A DNA stretch of 64,000 nt from JAAXVQ01 sp964604705. Lineage in GTDB: Bacteria > Oederibacteriota > JAAXVQ01. The notes beneath the pieces are model-generated. The model was given only the letters and a program-made list of their open reading frames with translations, searched no databases and was not told the DNA's origin. The stretch is from positions 310,001-374,000 of the forward strand of contig CAZSAP010000001.1 of NCBI GenBank assembly GCA_964604705.1, read 5' to 3'. Both the position numbers and the translations under genes were made by a program. Positions 8,459 through 16,758 of the stretch are shown here, piece after piece; within the stretch, counting starts at the first letter, position 1, and each line of letters opens with the position of its first letter.

Positions 8459-9312
8459 GATTTCAGCTCCTCAACGGTTATATCCGGCTCAACAAACTCC
8501 TTCAATTTGGCTTCCACCAAATCCCGCAAGGTGAAGCGTGACACCTGACAACCCGAGCACATACCGAGCAACCGCACTTTCACGTTCTTGTTTTCAATAT
8601 CCACCAGCTCCAAGTCTCCACCGTCCTTCTGTAGCTGTGGGCGAACGTCTCGATCCAAAGTCTCCTGGACCAGTTTCATACGCTGCAAATTGGTCAGCCC
8701 CTTGGGTTTTTCTGCGGCTTTGGCTTCCTGTTCCTGCTTGTGCACTTTGCGGATGATCTCCTCGATCTTCCAGTGACAACTACCACATGCACCCCCGGCT
8801 TTGGTAAAGTTCGTGACTTCTTCGAGCGTATGCAGATTATTTTCTTTAATGGTACGCTCAATCTTCTTATCGGTGACACCAAAACATTTGCAAACCAATT
8901 CACCTTCTTCATCCTCGTGCAAATGACTTTCGGCAACGCCTTTACCCCGGTAATTGGCAATGGCCGCCTCAAGTGCTTCCATACCCATGACCGAGCAATG
9001 CATCTTCTCTTTAGGCAAACCACCCAATTCATCGGCAATATCCCGATTGGTAATCTTGGCAGCTTCATCCAATGTTTTCCCCAAAATCATATCGGTCAAT
9101 ACACTGGAGGAGGCAATGGCACTGCCACAACCAAAGGTCTGAAATTTGGCTTCTAAAATTTTCTCTGTATCTTTATCCACTTTCAATGATAAGCGTAATG
9201 CATCCCCACATACAATCGAACCCACCTCACCAACTGCATTGGCATCTTCTACCGAACCCACATTGTGCGGTTTTGAAAAATGATCTTTGACTTTATCTGT
9301 ATATTCCCACAT
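8455..9312 (-). CDS. nifU: Iron-sulfur cluster assembly scaffold NifU
   Basis: A 285-residue three-domain NifU. The N-terminal IscU-like scaffold (about 1-125) has cysteines in SIVCGDA, FGCGSAIAS and MHCSVMG. The central [2Fe-2S] BFD-type domain (about 135-180) has CKCFGV and GGACGSCHW. The C-terminal Nfu domain (about 205-285) has the cluster-binding CSGCQ. A strong ribosome site (AAAGGGTGA) precedes the ATG. It is the first gene of the nifU-nifS operon and lies downstream of a recognisable promoter at 9403-9431. Confidence 0.95.
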   Translation of the reverse strand: MWEYTDKVKDHFSKPHNVGSVEDANAVGEVGSIVCGDALRLSLKVDKDTEKILEAKFQTFGCGSAIASSSVLTDMILGKTLDEAAKITNRDIADELGGLPKEKMHCSVMGMEALEAAIANYRGKGVAESHLHEDEEGELVCKCFGVTDKKIERTIKENNLHTLEEVTNFTKAGGACGSCHWKIEEIIRKVHKQEQEAKAAEKPKGLTNLQRMKLVQETLDRDVRPQLQKDGGDLELVDIENKNVKVRLLGMCSGCQVSRFTLRDLVEAKLKEFVEPDITVEELKS

Positions 9313-9361
9313 GGGACATCACCCTTTCTTTTATGTTCTTCGCAACAGCCGACATTCAAGA

Positions 9362-9376
9362 GTGTCATTTTGACAC
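9362..9376. promoter_or_regulatory. 15-bp palindrome in the nifU leader
   Basis: GTGTCA and TGACAC form a perfect 6-bp inverted repeat around TTT. It lies roughly 20-35 nt downstream of the predicted nifUS start site, so it could be an operator or a small RNA hairpin. I know of no named regulator with exactly this site. Confidence 0.4.
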
Positions 9377-9402
9377 CCGTTACGAATCATCAGCTAGATT
9401 GG

Positions 9403-9431
9403 ATCATAACATAGCACTATCTACCCGCCAA
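9403..9431 (-). promoter_or_regulatory. Sigma70-like promoter of nifUS
   Basis: On the minus strand a -35 box TTGGCG (9426-9431) is followed after 17 nt by a -10 box TATGAT (9403-9408). Transcription would start near 9396, giving a leader of about 85 nt before nifU. Confidence 0.6.
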
Positions 9432-9541
9432 CAATTTTAAACTTACAGTGACTTAAGATGTCCAAATTACACTAAAAAGGTTATATTTATTGAAATTTTT
9501 CCGATACTAATTGCAAGGAAAGAACAAGGAGTGTAGGCCGC

Positions 9542-10795
9542 ATGAAAATACTAATTGCCGATGACGATACCATTACTTTAAGAATGCTCGAGTCCACAAT
9601 TAAACGTATGAATTACAGCGTTATTTTGGCCACCGATGGAACAGATGCTTGGGAAAAAATCCAAAATGAGCATCCTGACATCGCCTTACTTGATTGGTTG
9701 ATGCCAGGACTGGAAGGTTTGGAAATCGTTCAACGCCTAAAAACCCACCCTCCAGTAAATTTCCTGTACTTGATACTACTGACCTCCAATGACCGAACCG
9801 AAGACATTACTACGGGACTTGATAGTGGCGCCAATGATTATATAACCAAACCGTTTGACAAAGATGAATTAAGAAGTCGAATTGCCGTCGGCATCCGTGT
9901 GGTGGAATACGAAAACCGACTTGAGCGGATGAACACGGAGTTACGCAAGTACTCGCAAGAAATGGAAGCCTTGGCTCAGGAACGAGCCCGTCAGTTAGTC
10001 CAAGCCGATCGCATGGTAACGCTCGGAACCATGGCCGCCGGTATTGCCCATGAAATAAACAATCCCTTAACTGTTGTTCAAGGCAACATTAAACTTATCC
10101 GCCGAGTTTGGTTACAGGATGTACACCCTCTTTTTCAAGAAGCGGAGCAACACCGGAAATTCAGCATTGGGTCCAAACCCATTTCCGATTTGCTCAACAG
10201 TTTGGAAAAATCCTCAATTCGTATGCGTAACATTATTGACGGCATGCGGAATTTCGCACATGGTAAGGGAGGTGAGGTTGGCATTTTGGATCTTCAGACC
10301 TGTGTTAATGACGCGCTTGAAATTTGTGCTCCAAAGACAAAAAACCGAGTTGAACTTACTGCCAATGTATCGTTTTTACCCTTTTTAGTAAAAGGCAATG
10401 CGGTGCAGATCACCCAAATACTGGTCAACCTCATCAGCAATGCCGCCGACGCCCTCAGCGGAACGCGAGATGCACACATTAACATTTCTGTTGCTCCAGC
10501 CGATGATCACTTGCTTATGAAAGTCACGGACAACGGTCCTGGGATCCCAGCGGAAAACATCGAAAAGCTTTGGAATCCGTTTTATACCACCAAACCTGTA
10601 GGCATAGGAACCGGCCTAGGTTTATTTATTTGTAAAAGCATCATGGATGAACATCACGGTCATATCCGAGTGGAATCAACCTTGGGGCAAGGAACCGTAT
10701 TTATTCTTGAATTGCCTAATGAAAAAGATTACGATCGTTTGCAATCAGAAAAAGAAGCAAAAAGTCCCACTGAAAGCGAAAGTCACGAAGATTAG
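9542..10795 (+). CDS. Hybrid response regulator-histidine kinase
   Basis: A 417-residue soluble protein with no membrane segment. An N-terminal receiver domain (1-120) has the acidic pocket DDD at 7-9, phospho-acceptor Asp51 in LLDWLMPG and Lys103 in TKPF. A coiled linker (about 122-155) leads to a HisKA domain with His170 in GIAHEINNP, then a HATPase domain (N box LISNAADAL, G1 DNGPGIP, G2 GTGLGL). It probably takes phosphate or a signal through its receiver and passes it to an unknown partner. The ATG follows AGGAGTG. The CZB gene starts 33 nt downstream and is probably co-transcribed. Confidence 0.93.
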   Translation: MKILIADDDTITLRMLESTIKRMNYSVILATDGTDAWEKIQNEHPDIALLDWLMPGLEGLEIVQRLKTHPPVNFLYLILLTSNDRTEDITTGLDSGANDYITKPFDKDELRSRIAVGIRVVEYENRLERMNTELRKYSQEMEALAQERARQLVQADRMVTLGTMAAGIAHEINNPLTVVQGNIKLIRRVWLQDVHPLFQEAEQHRKFSIGSKPISDLLNSLEKSSIRMRNIIDGMRNFAHGKGGEVGILDLQTCVNDALEICAPKTKNRVELTANVSFLPFLVKGNAVQITQILVNLISNAADALSGTRDAHINISVAPADDHLLMKVTDNGPGIPAENIEKLWNPFYTTKPVGIGTGLGLFICKSIMDEHHGHIRVESTLGQGTVFILELPNEKDYDRLQSEKEAKSPTESESHED

Positions 10796-10828
10796 TCTCA
10801 CTCCCGAACAGTCAGAAGGAGCGCTAAC

Positions 10829-11188
10829 GTGATAACCAATGAGATCATATATAAAGCTGCGGCGGCACACATGGCGTGGAAAACCCGTCTGCAAAAAGTC
10901 ATCGAAACGCACAGCAGCGAATTAACCGCGACCGAATCGCAAAACGATACTCGATGTGATTTTGGTAAGTGGCTCTATTCCCTGCCTCAAGAAGAACAAT
11001 CAACCGAATATTGGAAAAAAACACAAAAAATCCATATGGAATTCCATGCAGAAGCAGGCCGGATCCTGGGCTTGGCACTTGCAGGCAAAAGCACCGAAGC
11101 CCAGGAGGCTTTAACGATTCAAAGCAAATATGGACGGCTCACGGATGAACTCCTAAATACCTTGAACCAATGGGCAAAATCCGTATAA
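10829..11188 (+). CDS. Stand-alone CZB (chemoreceptor zinc-binding) domain protein
   Basis: A 119-residue protein consisting only of a CZB domain. The four expected zinc ligands are visible: His14 (HMAW), Cys43 in CDFGKWL, and His69 and His73 (IHMEFH). CZB domains usually sit at the C-terminus of soluble chemoreceptors or diguanylate cyclases and sense zinc or, through the reactive zinc-bound cysteine, hypochlorous acid. Here the domain is separate and directly follows a soluble hybrid histidine kinase. It may therefore act as a detached sensor subunit for that kinase, which is inference. Confidence 0.85.
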   Translation: MITNEIIYKAAAAHMAWKTRLQKVIETHSSELTATESQNDTRCDFGKWLYSLPQEEQSTEYWKKTQKIHMEFHAEAGRILGLALAGKSTEAQEALTIQSKYGRLTDELLNTLNQWAKSV

Positions 11189-11225
11189 TTCCGCCGTTCT
11201 AATATATGCTCTAACTTACCGCATA

Positions 11226-13070
11226 CTATTCTTCGTTTTCTTCCATCCGATCACGATTTCGTGCCTGACGCTTACGTTCGGTAGCATCTAATATCTTCTT
11301 TCGTAACCGAAGCGACTTAGGTGTCACTTCCAAAAGTTCGTCGTCATTTAAGTATTCCAGTTTTTGTTCCAAACTCATTTTCCGTGGCGGTTGAATGGTC
11401 AACGCCTCGTCCGCGGATTTACTCCGCATGTTGCTCATGGCTTTGGTGCGACACACATTGATGGACAAATCCGAATCACGTGAGTTTTCACCGACGAGCA
11501 TCCCCGTGTACACCTCTTCACCGGCATCGACAAAAAACACACCACGATCCGACAACTGAAAGAGTGCGTAGGCGGTAATCGTGCCCGGATCCGAGGCCAC
11601 CAACACCCCGCGTGAGCGCCCCACCACGCCACCTTTGTAAGCTTGGTATCCCGCCACCATGTGATTTAGCAAGCCTTCTCCACGTGTGATCGTTAGAAAT
11701 TCACTGCGGAACCCGATCAAACAACGCGAGGGAATCATAAACACAACACGTGTGTTTCCGTCCGGGGTGGTATGCATGTTAACCATTTCTGCTTTGCGTG
11801 ATCCCAAGCGTTCAATGCATGCCCCCACCAAATCTTGAGCGACATCCAAGGTAAGCTCTTCGTAGGGTTCCAATACCTTGTCCCCTTCAGTATGCAAAAT
11901 CACCTCGGGTTTGCTGACCTGAAATTCGTACCCTTCACGGCGCATGGTCTCGATCAATATGGCCAAATGGAGCTCGCCGCGTCCCGAAACCTTGAGCGAG
12001 TCCGGCGACTCTGTATCTTCGATGCGCAGGCTCAAGTTGGTCAAGGCTTCGCGATACAGACGTTCACGTAAGTGACGTGTGGTGACATACTGCCCTTCTT
12101 TTCCGGCAAACGGACTGTTGTTTACGCAAAAAATCATATTCAGCGTAGGTTCATCGACCGATAAACCCGGAAGTGCTTCCGGGAATTCCGGATCTGCGAC
12201 TGTATCGCCAATGAAAATGTCTTCCAACCCTGCCAACACGACAATATCTCCAGCTTCCGCACGTTCTACATCCTGGCGTTTCAAGCCTTCATAGGTATAC
12301 AACGCTGTAACGCGAAAAGCCTGTTGGGCCTGGTCCTTGAAGCGTATATCCATAACATTCTGGGATTTACGCAGATTTCCACGGGTAATGCGACCAATAG
12401 CCATACGTCCCAAATAATCCGAGTGATCGGTATTGGTGACCAACAATTGCAATGGTTTGTCGGGTTCAACGTTCGGACCTGGCAAATCGCGCACAATGGC
12501 CTCAAATAAGGGATTCAAGTTATCACAGGCATCATCCAATTCCGTACGGGCAAACCCCTGTCTTGAACTTGCATACAAAACAGAAAAATCCAACTGCTCA
12601 TCGGTGGCACCCAACGAAACAAACAAATCAAAAATCTTATCCAAAGTATTGTGGGGCTCTGCATCCGGACGATCAATTTTATTAATAATAACCACGGCCT
12701 TCAAACCCCGATCCAAGGCTTTGCGAAGTACAAACTTGGTTTGTGGCAACGGACCTTCGGCAGCATCCACCAGGAGAAGGATACCATCGACCATCTGCAA
12801 AATCCGCTCCACTTCTCCACCAAAGTCAGCGTGACCTGGCGTATCAATGATGTTGACTTTAACATCACCAATGGTAATTGACGCATGCTTAGAAAAAATG
12901 GTAATTCCACGTTCACGTTCCAAGGGGTTGGAATCCATAACACGTTCTTGAACCGTTTCGTTGGTACGAAACGTCCCGCTCTGCCGAAGCATCGCATCAA
13001 TCAACGTGGTTTTCCCATGGTCAACGTGGGCTACAATAGCTACATTTCGGATATCATTACGGACTGGCAA
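11226..13070 (-). CDS. typA: Ribosome-associated GTPase TypA/BipA
   Basis: A 614-residue translational GTPase. G1 AHVDHGKTT, G3 DTPGHADFGGE and G4 NKIDRPDAEP are visible, followed by the elongation-factor domains and a C-terminal RGEG...RSRGVLVAS region typical of BipA. It acts on the ribosome during assembly and stress. I chose a TTG start at 13070, 6 nt after GGAAG; this gives the usual N-terminus just before VRNDIRNVAIVAH. The ATG at 13106 has no clear ribosome site and would add 12 unusual residues. Confidence 0.94.
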   Translation of the reverse strand: MPVRNDIRNVAIVAHVDHGKTTLIDAMLRQSGTFRTNETVQERVMDSNPLERERGITIFSKHASITIGDVKVNIIDTPGHADFGGEVERILQMVDGILLLVDAAEGPLPQTKFVLRKALDRGLKAVVIINKIDRPDAEPHNTLDKIFDLFVSLGATDEQLDFSVLYASSRQGFARTELDDACDNLNPLFEAIVRDLPGPNVEPDKPLQLLVTNTDHSDYLGRMAIGRITRGNLRKSQNVMDIRFKDQAQQAFRVTALYTYEGLKRQDVERAEAGDIVVLAGLEDIFIGDTVADPEFPEALPGLSVDEPTLNMIFCVNNSPFAGKEGQYVTTRHLRERLYREALTNLSLRIEDTESPDSLKVSGRGELHLAILIETMRREGYEFQVSKPEVILHTEGDKVLEPYEELTLDVAQDLVGACIERLGSRKAEMVNMHTTPDGNTRVVFMIPSRCLIGFRSEFLTITRGEGLLNHMVAGYQAYKGGVVGRSRGVLVASDPGTITAYALFQLSDRGVFFVDAGEEVYTGMLVGENSRDSDLSINVCRTKAMSNMRSKSADEALTIQPPRKMSLEQKLEYLNDDELLEVTPKSLRLRKKILDATERKRQARNRDRMEENEE

Positions 13071-13205
13071 GTTCGTCTTCCTCTTTTCATAAATTCGCTC
13101 GCACATCGCGATGGATGCCAGCGTTGGGATTTACAGATCCTGCGCTGCACCCATTTAAACAAAGGCCAATAGTTTACCAGACTTACCTGATGAAGCAAGT
13201 GATTT

Positions 13206-14285
13206 TTATGCTATTTCGAGCTTTTTAAGGATTTTTTGATTGGCTACTGGAAACGCGTAGGCATCCAATTGTTCGGACGTGGCCCACTGCAATTGTTGAT
13301 GATACTTTACCTGAAGTGTCCCGGATATCTTCCGAACATAAAACGCATGCATGGTTATTGAAAAATGCGAATAGGCGTGCTTTACGACCGTTATTTTTTC
13401 CAGAACCGATATTTTCAAACCCACCTCTTCCCAAAACTCACGCAGCAATGCACGTTCCAGTGTTTCGCCGCTCTGGACGTGCCCGCCCGGGAACTCCCAC
13501 ATGCCCCCAAGCAGTCCGCCGAGCGGCCGCTTACCGATTAGGACACGATGTTTGTCCACCAATATCCCCACCACCACCTTCTTATGGGGTTTCGGGGTCG
13601 CGGTCGAACGTATGGGCCATTTTTCGGGAGTACCTGTTTGATAGGCAGCGCATAACCTCATCACCGGACATTGACCGCAGTCGGGTTTCTCGGGTTTACA
13701 TACAAGCGCGCCCAACTCCATCATGCTTTGATTAAATCCACCGGGATCGGATGCCGGGACCAATTCTCCCGCCAGTTCCCAAACGGTTTCCAAACCTGAA
13801 CCGTGATCGACATTTTCCTCGATTTTAAATATGCGGGCTAAAATGCGTTTGACATTCCCATCAACAATCGCAGTCGACTCTTGTAAAGCAATACTGGCAA
13901 TGGCACCTGCGGTGTACGGTCCGATCCCCGGCAGAGCTTGCCATTCACGGGCATTTTTTGGAAAAACGCCCTTGAGATCGTCCACAATATATCTGGCTGC
14001 ATTTTGCAAAAAACGAGCTCTCCGATAATAGCCCAGTCCTTCCCATAATTTCAGCACCCGTTCCTCGGATGCCCGAGCCAATGTTTCAACATTGGGAAAA
14101 GCCTTTAAAAATCGCAAGAAATAAGGAATGGCCGTGTCCACCTGAGTCTGCTGCAGCATAATCTCTGAAACCCAAATGGCGTATGCATCCCGTGTGCGCC
14201 GCCAGGGTAAATCACGCGCAGTCCGGTGATACCACGTCATCAACGATCTCCGCAACTTTTGTTTCAGCAATGAATTGATCGTCAT
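13206..14285 (-). CDS. mutY: A/G-specific adenine DNA glycosylase MutY
   Basis: A 359-residue base-excision repair enzyme that removes adenine opposite 8-oxoguanine. It has the helix-hairpin-helix ALPGIGPYTAGA, the catalytic Asp in STAIVDGNVKR and Glu in QQTQVDT-type positions (the catalytic acid is in the MLQQTQVDTAIPYF region). The 4Fe-4S ligands are spaced C-x6-C-x2-C-x5-C. A C-terminal NUDIX-like domain (GGLLGGMWEFPGG) recognises the oxidised guanine. The length matches the family. Divergent from the secreted-protein gene at 14361. Confidence 0.95.
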   Translation of the reverse strand: MTINSLLKQKLRRSLMTWYHRTARDLPWRRTRDAYAIWVSEIMLQQTQVDTAIPYFLRFLKAFPNVETLARASEERVLKLWEGLGYYRRARFLQNAARYIVDDLKGVFPKNAREWQALPGIGPYTAGAIASIALQESTAIVDGNVKRILARIFKIEENVDHGSGLETVWELAGELVPASDPGGFNQSMMELGALVCKPEKPDCGQCPVMRLCAAYQTGTPEKWPIRSTATPKPHKKVVVGILVDKHRVLIGKRPLGGLLGGMWEFPGGHVQSGETLERALLREFWEEVGLKISVLEKITVVKHAYSHFSITMHAFYVRKISGTLQVKYHQQLQWATSEQLDAYAFPVANQKILKKLEIA

Positions 14286-14347
14286 TTTATCCCATCATTT
14301 TCATGAATGCCAATTTGAAGAGGATTCCGTTACTTTCAAGGCTATGT

Positions 14348-14353
14348 TATACT
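14348..14353 (+). promoter_or_regulatory. -10 box of the gene at 14361
   Basis: A TATACT hexamer lies 7-8 nt before the upstream ATG at 14361; 17 nt upstream is only a weak -35 (TTCCGT). If used, the transcript would start at or next to that ATG, leaving almost no leader. Confidence 0.4.
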
Positions 14354-14360
14354 GTTTGCC

Positions 14361-15233
14361 ATGATACCATACATTTTTCATATGCAACGTTTCTCACGCA
14401 AAACTTTGCTTTGGATCGGCATATTCGTCAGTCTCGCCTTCCCGTTTTATGCCTGGGCTGCCGAGGGAACAGTTATGCCTACAACCCCGACTTCCACCGC
14501 GCTCAATACCACAACGTACAATTTCGACATCCTAAAAGTCGAGGGGCACAAACCGCTTAAACTGGTCATCGAACCCAACGGAACGTCCATTATCGTTACG
14601 TATTATAACGAATTTGCCGACCGGGAAATCTCCTGGTTCGATTCAAACTACCGACTGCTCTTCGCCCAATACCTCAATCCGCAGAACCAAGAAACCGCAC
14701 ATGTTCAGTATGACTACCTTCAAAAAAAAATCATACTTACCGGAATCAACGATGCGACTTACCCCATGGCCGAGCGTGCGTATGAAAACAACGGATCGCT
14801 TTTCCACATTTTGGGGCGTTTCTCACCCGAACCCAATCAGCCTTTCATCTGCCGATTGACCCAAGGAAATCTTTATCATATCCAAAGTGCGTTCCAACGA
14901 TTCTTGATCTGCAAATTGGTCGGCCCCATCAATATGTTTTTTCGGTTTAAAGCAGATGAGCTCATTACCATAGCCCACCAAACCTATGCGGCACGCCATT
15001 TCGAGCTTGGCATCCACGATTCAACCCTCTCGGTATTTTGGCCGGAAATTTATCATTTTTGGTATACCGCAGAAAAGCCCTACCGAATGTTAAGATACGA
15101 AGGAAAAAACCCAAAAGGCGAGACTGAAATCATTACCCTCATTGACATTACCGAACAGAACGGTTCGACACAAAAGAAAGTCTTCGACACCCACTTTGAT
15201 CCGACGTCCAATCCAACCCCCGCTTCAAAGTAA
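14361..15233 (+). CDS. Exported protein of unknown function
   Basis: A 290-residue protein that I do not recognise. A signal peptide is clear: basic residues (QRFSRK), a hydrophobic stretch and a likely cleavage site after AWA, with the mature part starting AEGTVMP. No cysteine-lipid box or further membrane segment is visible. The mature protein is rich in aromatic residues and short beta-like strands, and contains YEN and YGEG-like turns without a known catalytic motif. Neither ATG (14361 or 14382) has a good ribosome site; the first would be nearly leaderless. It is flanked by divergent mutY and a convergent nitroreductase gene and appears monocistronic. Confidence 0.75.
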   Translation: MIPYIFHMQRFSRKTLLWIGIFVSLAFPFYAWAAEGTVMPTTPTSTALNTTTYNFDILKVEGHKPLKLVIEPNGTSIIVTYYNEFADREISWFDSNYRLLFAQYLNPQNQETAHVQYDYLQKKIILTGINDATYPMAERAYENNGSLFHILGRFSPEPNQPFICRLTQGNLYHIQSAFQRFLICKLVGPINMFFRFKADELITIAHQTYAARHFELGIHDSTLSVFWPEIYHFWYTAEKPYRMLRYEGKNPKGETEIITLIDITEQNGSTQKKVFDTHFDPTSNPTPASK

Positions 15234-15241
15234 CATCCCGA

Positions 15242-16114
15242 TTAGTTCTCGCCCATCCAAGTCACTAAATATTCCGCTTTCGCCAACAAAGGTGTCCCCG
15301 AACGAACACTCCATTGTCCCGGCAAATTAAGCTCTCTCGCCGCAAGCTCAAAATGGCATAGGGCAATCCCCATATCCAAGCGTTGGATATCCTCAGCCTG
15401 CATAAGTGTTTTGGCAACCTGGGTATAGAGTGTATTGCGCTGCAAATAAAAATGAAAGATGGATTTCCCTGATTCTTTTAAGATCCGCCATGGTTGACGG
15501 TTCGATGCCGATGGTGCCAGCCGCACCATTTCGATGACCGGGGAATACGGACCAGATTGTTCCGCGACCAAACGATTATCCCACGTACCATGACAAAACA
15601 ATTCACTCCACGGTTTTCGCTGAGCCGAACCAGCTTGCCAGCGTAAAATCCGATCCCTAAAAGATCGTGCGGTCGTGACATACCCCACGGGAGTCACCGC
15701 CGGAATACGTTCTTCTGGACGCACGCGAACACTGTTCGAAAAATCACTGCGACTAAATGATCCACCCAGCCAACATGTTCCCAAGCCCAAATCGGTGGCG
15801 ATCAAGATAAGGTGTTCCAAATGATACGCATAATTTTCCAGATCATACGGTGCCCGTGTGACCGCGCCTGCAATGAACTCAGTGGCGCCAACAATATTGC
15901 CATAGGTTCCAAGCGCACGTACCGCTCCCGGATTATCCTGAAATGTGTTCACCCATTGAAAACGAGTCTGACCTGGAAACGGTAATTTGGGTAGGGCAAA
16001 AAAACAGTCGTGAATTTTTGCTCGTTCAGCATCCTTTAAGGGTTTGATCTGAAAACGTCGCCACGAAGCCCGTGTGCGAATAAGCTCCAGTGCGGATTTT
16101 GAAAACAACGACAT
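15242..16114 (-). CDS. Nitroreductase-family protein (duplicated-fold, TM1586-like)
   Basis: A 290-residue protein with two halves of the FMN-dependent nitroreductase fold. The first half has ELIRTRASWRRF and LGLGTCWLGG, and the second has RLAPSASNRQPWRI, the usual flavin-binding signature. Single-chain double-fold members such as Thermotoga TM1586 have this length. It should be a cytoplasmic flavoprotein reductase, but the substrate is unknown. AAAGGG precedes the ATG. It is the last gene of a probable four-gene run with the microprotein, the membrane protein and the lipoprotein upstream. Confidence 0.8.
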   Translation of the reverse strand: MSLFSKSALELIRTRASWRRFQIKPLKDAERAKIHDCFFALPKLPFPGQTRFQWVNTFQDNPGAVRALGTYGNIVGATEFIAGAVTRAPYDLENYAYHLEHLILIATDLGLGTCWLGGSFSRSDFSNSVRVRPEERIPAVTPVGYVTTARSFRDRILRWQAGSAQRKPWSELFCHGTWDNRLVAEQSGPYSPVIEMVRLAPSASNRQPWRILKESGKSIFHFYLQRNTLYTQVAKTLMQAEDIQRLDMGIALCHFELAARELNLPGQWSVRSGTPLLAKAEYLVTWMGEN

Positions 16115-16139
16115 TGTCTAGCCCTTTCCCGGCTATGTT

Positions 16140-16238
16140 TTAAACTTGAGCCATTACATGGCCCATCCAAAACATTCCCCCAAGCATGAGAATGTGCAAC
16201 ACCCACCACCCTACTTTCCATAATAGAAACCGGTGCAT
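16140..16238 (-). CDS. 32-residue single-pass membrane microprotein
   Basis: A short open frame starting MHRFLLWKVGWW and ending HVMAQV. Nearly all of it is one hydrophobic helix rich in Trp, Leu, Met and Gly. An AAGGCGG ribosome site lies 6 nt before the ATG. It starts 13 nt after the stop of the membrane protein gene at 16252 and ends 25 nt before the nitroreductase start, which fits a real gene in an operon. No family is recognised. The size and good ribosome site argue for expression; the lack of homologues I can name keeps confidence moderate. Confidence 0.5.
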   Translation of the reverse strand: MHRFLLWKVGWWVLHILMLGGMFWMGHVMAQV

Positions 16239-16251
16239 GATCTACCGCCTT

Positions 16252-16749
16252 TCACTTCCAAAATAAAGCGCCCAGAGTAAAAACCAAACTCATTCCCAAC
16301 AAATGCGCCCACCAAAAACCCATGTTGGGATATCGCCAAAACCGTCCTTTGCGCCTAGGGTCTTCAGACGTTTTAAGCAAATCCAATTCAAAAATGGCTT
16401 TGCCCAAGGCAAATTTTGTCCAAACCAGAATAATATCGGCCAAAAGAGTATTCAAAAACAATCCTCGTAGCGTTAACGGATCCGGCAAATTCCCAAGGGA
16501 AAAATACCCCATCGTTACGGTTCCTATGATCGCCAACATTCCGTTTAGGACGTACGCATATGCGGACGTTTTACGAAAAACAAACAACAGCGGAATAAGG
16601 CATGTGCTGAACAGCCCTGCGACAAACGGAATCCAGTTTGAGAGGCGTTCCTCAGGAGCGTGAATCCGGGTATGCAGTAGCCAACCACCCAAAGATAAAC
16701 ACACCAAACCTACAATCAACCAAGATCGCACATTCTGTTTTTGGTTCAC
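16252..16749 (-). CDS. Integral membrane protein of unknown function
   Basis: A 165-residue protein with about five predicted membrane helices, for example around WLIVGLVCLSLGGWLL, WIPFVAGLFSTCLIPLLFVF and YAYVLNGMLAIIGTVTMGYF. The start codon is GTG, preceded by GGGTGA. It begins 9 nt after the stop of the beta-propeller lipoprotein gene and is followed 13 nt later by the microprotein, so these form an operon. A charged cytoplasmic-looking stretch (KTSEDPRRKGRF) separates the last two helices. No transporter or enzyme motif is seen. Confidence 0.75.
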   Translation of the reverse strand: MNQKQNVRSWLIVGLVCLSLGGWLLHTRIHAPEERLSNWIPFVAGLFSTCLIPLLFVFRKTSAYAYVLNGMLAIIGTVTMGYFSLGNLPDPLTLRGLFLNTLLADIILVWTKFALGKAIFELDLLKTSEDPRRKGRFWRYPNMGFWWAHLLGMSLVFTLGALFWK

Positions 16750-16758
16750 CGGTTCACC

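Noticed and set aside
7289..9312. nifU and nifS as a sign of nitrogen fixation
   Set aside because: No nifH, nifD, nifK or other nif genes are present; this pair serves general iron-sulfur assembly in many anaerobes.
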